From the NCBI GenBank assembly GCA_030596145.1, contig JAUVKS010000055.1:1-9374 (forward strand): a DNA stretch of 9,374 bases, written 5' to 3'. The DNA is from Pseudomonadota bacterium (GTDB taxonomy: Bacteria; Desulfobacterota; Syntrophia; Syntrophales; JADFWA01). Positions 4,637-9,374 of the stretch are shown one piece after another. Positions within the stretch are counted from its first letter, which is position 1. Every line of letters starts with the position of its first letter. The notes under the pieces are model-generated. The model ran no database searches. It was not told the origin of the DNA and saw only the letters and a list, made by a program, of their open reading frames with translations. Position numbers and translations under genes: made by a program.

Positions 4637-6679
4637 TTAGGCACTCGATTTCTTGTCATATTCAGAAAACTGCATGGTGAATGTCGCCCTTCCCTGGGTG
4701 GCGGATCGAAGGTCAGTAGAGTACCCGAACATCTTCTCCAGTGGCACCTTCGCCTTTATCTCGCTAATAGGTCCTCTGTGGATTATGGATTCAATTTCCC
4801 CCTTTCTTGAATTGATGTCTCCTATTACTTCCCCCATAAATTCGCTCGGTGCAATAACATCAACCTTCATAACAGGTTCGAGGAGTACGGCTTCTGCCCG
4901 TAGACACCCTTCCCTAAAGGCAGACGAGGCAGCTACCTTATAACCAAGCTCAGAAGATTCACCCTCCTTATAAGATCCACCGATGATTTTAATCTTGACA
5001 TCCAAAACAGGATAGCCCGCCACAACACCATTCAAAGTAGCCTCCCGGATACCCTCGGCTATTGCAGTATGAAACTCTTCAGGAATCAATTCCACATCTA
5101 TTTCTTTGATCAGCTCGATTCCTGCCCCACGCTTCTCAGGTTCCAGGAACAACCTGACGTGACCAAAATGTTTCTTCTCTCCAAGCTCCCTTTCAAATTT
5201 TCCTTCAACTTCCACTGCTTTCTCTATCGTTTCCCTGTATACGACCCTGGGCCTGCCTACATTGACACGAGTATTAAATTCTCTTATCAACCTGTCAATC
5301 AAAATTTCCAGGTGTAGTTCACCCATACCTGAAATGATGGTTTGGGCCGTTTCATCCTCATATTTTACTCTGATAGTGGGATCTTCTTCAGTAAGCTTAT
5401 TCAGAGCAACCGTCAATTTTTCCTGGTCTGCCGGTGTCTTGGCCTCAATCGCCTGACTGATTACCGGTTCATAGAATTCTATCGGTTCCAGGATAATCGG
5501 ATGGGATTCATCGCAGATGGTATCTCCTGTGGTGGTATCTTTCAAACCCATGACGGCTATGATGCCACCTGCACACACCTCCTGCACCCTCTCCCTCTTG
5601 TTGGCATGCATCTTAAGAAGTCGCGCAATTCTTTCCTTTTTCCCCTTGCTTGCATTATAGATATCATCGCCCGATTTAATCCTGCCCGAATAGATTCTCA
5701 GATAGGTCATCTTTCTCCCCTCATCCATAACGACCTTGAAAGCGAGGACAGAAAGGTGTTCTTTATCGTTACTGTGCCGTTTCTCCTTTTCCCTGGTAAG
5801 GGGATTAATGCCCTCAACCGGCGGAACTTCCACCGGAGAGGGGAGAAAATCAACAACCGCATCAAGGATGGGTTGAATCCCTTTGTTTTGCAAGGCTGCG
5901 CCACACATAACGGGCACAACTTTTAACGAAACAGTTGCCTTCCTGATAGCTTCTTTGATTTCCTTTTCAGAAATATCGGCCCCCTCCAGATATTTCTCAG
6001 CAATATCATCATCAATCTCTGCAACAGTCTCTATAAGCCTTTCCCTGTACTCCTCCGCCTGAGAAAGAAAATCGGAGGGAATATCTGAAAGTTCATAAGA
6101 CAACCCCAGAGTATCATCATTCCAGGTGATAACCTTTTGCCTTATCAAATCTACCACTCCTCTAAATTGATCCTCCTGGCCTATTGGCACCTGTATCGCC
6201 AACGGAATAGAGCTGAACCTCTCCTTCATCATCTGGATTGCGCCGAAAAAATCAGCACCCATTCTGTCCATTTTATTGATAAAGGCTATCTTAGGCACAT
6301 CATATTTATCAGCCTGATGCCAGACGGTTTCCGACTGCGGCTCCACACCCCCCACAGCGCAAAAAACAACCACCACCCCATCCAGTACTCTTAGACACCG
6401 TTCTACCTCCATTGTGAAATCAACATGTCCCGGGGTGTCAATAATGTGTATCTCGTGGTTTTTCCAGTTGCAGGTGGTTACTGCTGAGGTGATGGTTATT
6501 CCTCTTTCCTGCTCCTGGGGCATCCAGTCCATGACGGCTTCACCGTTGTGAACCTCACCTATCCTGTGGGATATTCCCGTATAGAAGAGAACTCGTTCCG
6601 TAACTGTGGTCTTGCCCGCATCTATGTGAGCAATTACACCGATGTTTCTTGTTCTTGAAAGTTTTGTTTTTGAAGACAT
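4637..6679 (-). CDS. Elongation factor G paralogue (EF-G2 / spdEFG2-like)
   Basis: A cytoplasmic ribosome-dependent GTPase with all five EF-G domains and near-normal length. Numbered from GTG 6691: G1 AHIDAGKTT (21-29), G2 RGITIT (63-68), G3 DTPGH (85-89), G4 NKMD (139-142), G5 around CGAAL (263-267). The loops that enter the decoding centre are unusual. The canonical QSGGRGQYGHV in domain IV is RELGEKKHFGHV (501-512), and the tip loop GSYHDVDSSE is GSYKEGESSE (572-581), so the conserved tip histidine is K575. It also has VFCAVGGVEPQSE (109-121), a form I associate with second EF-Gs. Family members of this type in Borrelia and mitochondria act in ribosome recycling with RRF; here that is inferred. 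It lies outside a str operon: no rpsL, rpsG or tuf is nearby. The start is set at ATG 6679 (680 aa), because AGGAGG abuts the GTG at 6691 with no spacer. Confidence 0.93.
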   Translation of the reverse strand: MSSKTKLSRTRNIGVIAHIDAGKTTVTERVLFYTGISHRIGEVHNGEAVMDWMPQEQERGITITSAVTTCNWKNHEIHIIDTPGHVDFTMEVERCLRVLDGVVVVFCAVGGVEPQSETVWHQADKYDVPKIAFINKMDRMGADFFGAIQMMKERFSSIPLAIQVPIGQEDQFRGVVDLIRQKVITWNDDTLGLSYELSDIPSDFLSQAEEYRERLIETVAEIDDDIAEKYLEGADISEKEIKEAIRKATVSLKVVPVMCGAALQNKGIQPILDAVVDFLPSPVEVPPVEGINPLTREKEKRHSNDKEHLSVLAFKVVMDEGRKMTYLRIYSGRIKSGDDIYNASKGKKERIARLLKMHANKRERVQEVCAGGIIAVMGLKDTTTGDTICDESHPIILEPIEFYEPVISQAIEAKTPADQEKLTVALNKLTEEDPTIRVKYEDETAQTIISGMGELHLEILIDRLIREFNTRVNVGRPRVVYRETIEKAVEVEGKFERELGEKKHFGHVRLFLEPEKRGAGIELIKEIDVELIPEEFHTAIAEGIREATLNGVVAGYPVLDVKIKIIGGSYKEGESSELGYKVAASSAFREGCLRAEAVLLEPVMKVDVIAPSEFMGEVIGDINSRKGEIESIIHRGPISEIKAKVPLEKMFGYSTDLRSATQGRATFTMQFSEYDKKSSA

Positions 6680-6697
6680 CCCCGACTTCACCCTCCT
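6677..6697 (-). promoter_or_regulatory. RBS that decides the EF-G start
   Basis: AGGAGG (6697-6692) directly touches a GTG at 6691 that overlaps the stop of the upstream GerMN gene (GTGA). No spacer is left for initiation there. The in-frame ATG at 6679 has a 12-base spacer, long but workable, and gives the usual EF-G N-terminus shortly before RNIGVIAHID. Confidence 0.6.
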
Positions 6698-7314
6698 GCT
6701 GCTCCCTGCGCCATCAATTCCCTGTTAAGAGTGAAGGGGCGTTTCGTGTCAATATGTCCTTTTATTGTTTTCAATTCCTTCCCCTCTGTCAAGATTTTTA
6801 CCCTTTTTATATTAACAATGTTAGACGTCAGTGTATTAGTAAGGGAATATATTGTCGCTATTTCACTGGTACTTCCTCCTGGATGAAGTTCGACAAGGTT
6901 TTTGCCAAAGCTGACATATGCGATTCCATCCTTTCCTACTCTGACACTTTGAAGCTGTGCACCTTCAGGGAAGGTCTTCATCAAACCTGTCTTGGGACCT
7001 TCAATAAGAGCCTTTACCAATTCCTCAGCCTGAGCATTTATCTCTTTTCCCTTTGGGATGTACCTTTTTTCAGGAACTAAAAATCGTTCGTTCGAATCGG
7101 AAAAGTAAAGCACCACCTCCTGTTTCTCCTTGCTCTTTGCGGTGACACCCTTTCCGCCGGTTGGTGGATATACAGAATCAAAGAGGGTAACAAAGAAAAA
7201 AAAGAGGAACCCAACTATGACCATAACGATCATGGAGAGGATGAACAACCTGGTATTTTTCTTTCTTTTTTTTGACTTTATCGCGCTGATTCTCTTTTTT
7301 CTTTTTGTAGCCAT
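6688..7314 (-). CDS. Membrane-anchored GerMN-domain protein
   Basis: A 208-residue protein with a very basic N-terminus (about 11 Lys/Arg in the first 20), one membrane segment at about 22-45 (FILSMIVMVIVGFLFFFFV), and an extracytoplasmic domain. Residues 66-187 fit the GerMN (sporulation/germination) fold: VVLYFSDSNERFLVPEKRYI, then AEELVKALIEGPK, FPEGAQLQSVRVGKDGIAYV and NTLTSNIVNIKRVKIL. GerMN domains occur widely in non-spore-formers as envelope proteins of unknown role, some linked to peptidoglycan. It starts 48 bases after the TPR lipoprotein gene (GGGAG, 11 nt before ATG) and its stop lies 8 bases before the chosen EF-G start, so the three genes are probably co-transcribed. The functional link to EF-G is unclear. 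Confidence 0.8.
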   Translation of the reverse strand: MATKRKKRISAIKSKKRKKNTRLFILSMIVMVIVGFLFFFFVTLFDSVYPPTGGKGVTAKSKEKQEVVLYFSDSNERFLVPEKRYIPKGKEINAQAEELVKALIEGPKTGLMKTFPEGAQLQSVRVGKDGIAYVSFGKNLVELHPGGSTSEIATIYSLTNTLTSNIVNIKRVKILTEGKELKTIKGHIDTKRPFTLNRELMAQGAAGG

Positions 7315-7362
7315 AATATGCCATTCTCCCTTTTATGTTTCCTGGTCACCCTTTCACTCCCG

Positions 7363-8130
7363 TCAATATTCAACAGCTTTGAGGCTTTCCTTTGCTTTCC
7401 TTCCAAATCCGGACTCTGGGATCATCTTGACAACAATCCTGAATTCTTCAGTTGCACCCTTTATATTTTTCTGCTTGACATAGCATCTCCCCAGCCAGTA
7501 ATGGGATTCGGCAAGTGACGGGGCGATCTCAAGTGATCTTTTAAAGTGTCCTATAGCTTTAGCTATATCGCCTTGGTCAAAACAGACAATTCCCATATTT
7601 TTCTCAATTAAAGGAAGTAATATGGTATTTGGTTCTTTTGTCACCGCTTCATTATATTTAGTTAGCGCCGTCTGATAATCTCCCTTTTTGTAATAGGCCC
7701 ACCCCATGTTGTACAGCGCTGCCGCCGGGGTCACGTAAAGAATGTTGGAGAGAGCCTTATTGAATTCGCCTATTGCTTTATCCCAAAGACCCATACTCAA
7801 ATAAATAGTGCCGAGATAATTGCAGGCCTCCGAATAATCAGGTTTTAACTCCACTGCTTTTTTAAATTCCGCTATTGCTTTTTCGACAAACCCCTTTCCA
7901 TGGTAAGATATACCAAGATAATAGTGAATCCTTGGATTATTCGGACTTAATTTTTCCGCTTCAAAGAGTTCCTTCAGGGCAAGAGTGTGCTGCTTTGATT
8001 CAATATACGCGATCCCGATGTTAAGATGCGCACTTGCCCGTTCTTCCTTCCAGCGGTTGGTGGCACACCCCATAATTCCACAGAGAATAAAAAAAATGAT
8101 CGTTACAACTATCAAATTTGTTCTTTTCAT
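7363..8130 (-). CDS. TPR lipoprotein, PilW/PilF type
   Basis: A 255-residue protein with a lipoprotein signal: KR at 2-3, a hydrophobic core at 6-20, and IMGC as lipobox with Cys22; Ala at +2 suits outer-membrane sorting. The mature part is six TPR units (about 32-65, 66-99, 100-133, 136-169, 174-207, 208-241), with typical GISYHGKGFVEKAIAEFKKA, GWAYYKKGDYQTALTKYNEA and GRCYVKQKNIKGATEEF segments. Length and layout match PilW/PilF, the pilotin that helps the type IV pilus secretin assemble. No other pilus gene is in view, so a general TPR envelope scaffold is equally possible. The SD is good (GGAGG, 7 nt before ATG). It is first in a run with the GerMN and EF-G genes. Confidence 0.85.
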   Translation of the reverse strand: MKRTNLIVVTIIFFILCGIMGCATNRWKEERASAHLNIGIAYIESKQHTLALKELFEAEKLSPNNPRIHYYLGISYHGKGFVEKAIAEFKKAVELKPDYSEACNYLGTIYLSMGLWDKAIGEFNKALSNILYVTPAAALYNMGWAYYKKGDYQTALTKYNEAVTKEPNTILLPLIEKNMGIVCFDQGDIAKAIGHFKRSLEIAPSLAESHYWLGRCYVKQKNIKGATEEFRIVVKMIPESGFGRKAKESLKAVEY

Positions 8131-8155
8131 GGTTTCCCCTCCGGGTTATATGAAA

Positions 8156-8185
8156 GTTATCCGCAGATTACGCAGATTTTCGCAG
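8156..8185. repeat. CGCAGATTA short tandem units
   Basis: CGCAGATTA (8162-8170), CGCAGATTTT (8171-8180) and CGCAGG (8181-8186) are consecutive units with a 9-10 base period. From memory, strings such as CGCAGATTACGCAGATT recur between genes in many environmental bacterial genomes. Confidence 0.65.
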
Positions 8186-8212
8186 GTTGGGTTTCGTCCC
8201 CCACCCCAACCT
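8184..8212. repeat. 8-bp inverted repeat with C-rich loop
   Basis: AGGTTGGG (8184-8191) pairs with CCCAACCT (8205-8212) around a 13-base loop. Neither side has a T-run, so it is not an intrinsic terminator. It resembles the GTAGGTTGGGTT-type interspersed repeats recalled from several phyla. Confidence 0.6.
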
Positions 8213-8263
8213 ACAATCTTACGCCCCGCGCCTTTCATGCTTTGTTGTAGCCGCAGGCCATGG

Positions 8264-8334
8264 GGTTCATTTGGTTCTATTAGTTCAATTAGTTAACCAA
8301 TACAACAAATGAAACCAATTGAACTAACGAAACT
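8264..8334. repeat. Two facing arrays of a 9-nt repeat (RGTTCAATT)
   Basis: On the plus strand GGTTCATTT (8264-8272), GGTTCTATT (8273-8281) and AGTTCAATT (8282-8290) are three consecutive 9-nt units, and AGTT begins a fourth. On the minus strand AGTTTCGTT (8334-8326), AGTTCAATT (8325-8317) and GGTTTCATTT (8316-8307) repeat the same unit inward. The arrays therefore face each other, and TTAGTTCAATT (8280-8290) pairs perfectly with AATTGAACTAA (8317-8327), extended by three pairs after one mismatch. Confidence 0.75.
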
Positions 8335-8349
8335 GTTCTTCTTCTCTTT

Positions 8350-8381
8350 CTTTGTGCCTTTGTGCCTTTGTTACTTTGTGA
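8350..8381. repeat. Four tandem 8-nt units (CTTTGTGC)
   Basis: CTTTGTGC (8350-8357), CTTTGTGC (8358-8365), CTTTGTTA (8366-8373) and CTTTGTGA (8374-8381) are four exact-length units. The array ends at the base before the stop codon of the HD gene. Confidence 0.75.
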
Positions 8382-8957
8382 CTACTTGTTATTTCCGTTC
8401 ACCCACCAGTCGCTTTTATCCTTGAACCACCATTCGGAAGAATCCGTTTGAACTATTGTGTCGGCCATCTTCTTCGCAGTGCTGGTAAAGAGCCTTCTCA
8501 CAGCAAAATTTATCCATTCCTTGCTGTACTTGTTTCCCTGGTCCCCGCACTCCTTGAGCTGAAAAATCAAGGAAAGCTGATCGGCATCCTGGGCAATGAG
8601 GGCTTCCTTTGACTTTTTTTCATTAAATTCATCTATGACGGATTTAATATCGTCTCCGAAAAAGAGTGTTTCCGTGAGTTCTCTGACGGCCTTCTCTTCA
8701 TCCACCATTACATACTTTTTGTTGACATAGTTCATATCCCCCGTCCTCGCCTCGGGAAGATCATGTATAAGGCACATCTTGAGGACCTTCAACTCATCAA
8801 CGTCGCTTTCCAGTTTACACAGGGCGTATCCTATGAATATTGTTTTCAGTATATGTTCCGCAACCGATTCCTCACCGGAACCGAGAAACTGAAACCCTGT
8901 CCTAGGGGTCTTTTTCAACATACCCACTTCAAATAAAAAGTTTACAATATCCTTCAT
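8382..8957 (-). CDS. HD-domain hydrolase, YfbR/HDDC2-like 5'-nucleotidase
   Basis: A 191-residue cytoplasmic metal-dependent phosphohydrolase of the HD superfamily. The metal-binding set is visible: H35 in ESVAEH, H65-D66 in CLIHDLPEA, and D124 in AQDADQL. The early PRTG (18-21) and the DLPEARTGD stretch (66-74) are typical of YfbR and HDDC2 proteins, which remove phosphate from 5'-deoxynucleoside monophosphates. That substrate is inferred from family likeness. The tail is unusual: tryptophan-rich EWWFKDKSDWWVNG at 175-188, which may be specific to this lineage. It begins one base after the stop of the small upstream gene (TAA, G, ATG) with only a weak SD (AAAGAG), so it is probably translated by coupling. 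Confidence 0.87.
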   Translation of the reverse strand: MKDIVNFLFEVGMLKKTPRTGFQFLGSGEESVAEHILKTIFIGYALCKLESDVDELKVLKMCLIHDLPEARTGDMNYVNKKYVMVDEEKAVRELTETLFFGDDIKSVIDEFNEKKSKEALIAQDADQLSLIFQLKECGDQGNKYSKEWINFAVRRLFTSTAKKMADTIVQTDSSEWWFKDKSDWWVNGNNK

Positions 8958-8958
8958 C

Positions 8959-9177
8959 TTAATCTCTTTTCAGTATTTTGACCCTGTTCTCCATCATGTC
9001 GGAGAGCTTTTTCATCTCAAGCTGAAGCGACGCGATCCCATCAGGCCTCATGGAAATCAGTTTATCAAGGCGCTCCCTCCAGTATTCCAACACCGATATC
9101 TCGTTTTCCTTTACTTTCTTTTCAAATCGCTTCTGAAATTCTTTTAAGAACTCTGCGTCCTTATCTCTAAAATCCAT
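8959..9177 (-). CDS. Small charged helical protein, function unknown
   Basis: A protein of about 72 residues, very rich in Lys, Glu, Asp and Arg, that looks wholly alpha-helical with coiled-coil character (AEFLKEFQKRFEKKVKENE, then SLQLEMKKLSDMMENRVKI). There is no signal, membrane segment, cysteine or known motif, and the family is not recognised. It is the first gene after a strong promoter and is linked to the HD gene by a one-base gap, so the two products may act together (inference). The in-frame ATG at 9195 would give 78 residues but follows a hairpin and lacks a properly placed SD. The ATG at 9177 has AGGG 5 bases, and GGAGG 11 bases, before it and is preferred. The start remains uncertain. 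Confidence 0.7.
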   Translation of the reverse strand: MDFRDKDAEFLKEFQKRFEKKVKENEISVLEYWRERLDKLISMRPDGIASLQLEMKKLSDMMENRVKILKRD

Positions 9178-9198
9178 TTTGTCCCTGTCCTCCATCCG

Positions 9199-9214
9199 GC
9201 AGAAAAACTTCTGC
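9199..9214 (-). other. 6-bp hairpin just before the first gene of the right-hand operon
   Basis: GCAGAA and TTCTGC, with a 4-base loop, form a perfect stem within the predicted 5' leader (start near 9227). It ends 3 bases before the ATG at 9195, which argues against that start codon or for leader-level control. Confidence 0.35.
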
Positions 9215-9233
9215 TCCCCACAAAAATCGAATT

Positions 9234-9261
9234 ATTATATCACCCAAACCTTATCTTGCAA
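9234..9261 (-). promoter_or_regulatory. Sigma70-type promoter with extended -10
   Basis: The minus strand has TTGCAA (9261-9256), a 16-base spacer, and a perfect TATAAT (9239-9234) preceded by TGA, which gives an extended -10 (TGnTATAAT). The predicted start is near 9227, leaving a leader of about 50 bases to the small charged gene. This is the best promoter in the window and probably drives that gene and the HD gene. Confidence 0.7.
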
Positions 9262-9374
9262 CAAAAACTGTTTGGTAATCTATCAGAAGTAGAAGCGTTT
9301 ATCAATAAACATGGAATAATAAATAGACGATTGGGAACAACATCAGCTTCTTCATATAAGCCCTGTTGTTTATT
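9256..9374 (+). other. Open plus-strand frame at the right edge, possible gene fragment
   Basis: The plus strand is open for 39 codons to the window edge. It reads plausibly as protein (LFGNLSEVEAFINKHGI, then INRRLGTTSASSYKPCCL), with GGT, AAT, GAA, GTA and GCG codons. No ATG or SD begins it, and its left end overlaps the -35 of the minus-strand promoter. A remnant of a decayed or truncated gene fits best. A minus-strand frame over the same bases is also open, ending in TGA at 9240, and looks less protein-like. Confidence 0.25.

Larger units (their letters stand above)
8131..8381. other. 251-base intergenic gap filled with short repeats
   Basis: No gene is seen between the HD gene and the TPR gene. 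About two thirds of the gap is made of four kinds of short repeat, listed separately. The remaining stretch (8213-8263) has no clear structure apart from one more CCGCAG. A TATAAC at 8151-8146 might serve as a -10 for the TPR gene, but no acceptable -35 goes with it. Confidence 0.6.

Noticed and set aside
5342..5926. 194-codon plus-strand frame
   Set aside because: It lies wholly antisense to the EF-G gene, whose protein is clearly conserved.
8131..8180. TATAAC at 8151-8146 as the promoter of the TPR lipoprotein gene
   Set aside because: No acceptable -35 lies 15-19 bases upstream.
8156..8381. CRISPR array
   Set aside because: Units are 8-10 bases, directly abutting and without spacers; there are no cas genes.

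Overview
The window is an AT-rich (roughly 40-43% GC by eye) bacterial region in which every convincing gene lies on the minus strand, so it reads right to left. A PilW/PilF-type TPR lipoprotein, a GerMN membrane protein, a two-GAF sigma54 activator and an EF-G of the second, spirochaete/planctomycete/deltaproteobacteria type together suggest a Desulfobacterota (deltaproteobacterial) or similar Gram-negative genome. This is inferred from family knowledge, not from a search.

Right part (9374 to 8131). A good sigma70-type promoter (TTGCAA, 16 nt, TATAAT with extended TG) drives a small charged protein and, one base after its stop, an HD-domain nucleotidase of the YfbR/HDDC2 type. The 250-base gap that follows is a mosaic of four short repeats: a perfect 8-nt tandem, a 9-nt tandem present as two facing arrays, a hairpin, and CGCAGATTA units.

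Middle (8130 to 4637). A six-TPR lipoprotein, a GerMN membrane protein and an EF-G paralogue form a tight run. The EF-G keeps all GTPase motifs, but both hallmark loops at the tip of domain IV are changed, which points to ribosome recycling or another specialised role rather than general translocation.

Left-middle (4557 to 674). Three closely spaced genes look like a signalling module: an MthK-like K+ channel (two TM segments plus RCK), a stand-alone cyclic-nucleotide-binding protein, and a GAF-GAF-AAA+-Fis sigma54 activator. The channel gene has a perfect internal Shine-Dalgarno sequence before an in-frame TTG, exactly where a free RCK subunit would begin, as happens in MthK. The cyclic-nucleotide gene also appears to start at a TTG behind a nine-base match to the 16S anti-SD.

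Left edge (673 to 1). Downstream of the activator gene lie a 24-bp dyad, then a near-consensus sigma54 -24/-12 promoter about 75-98 bases further on, then a 13-bp inverted repeat starting at the predicted transcript 5' end, and then the first 77 codons of an unrecognised charged protein that leaves the window. The spacing is what an enhancer-dependent promoter should show. The working hypothesis is that the channel/CNB/activator module controls this gene. It is the part of the window most worth pursuing.
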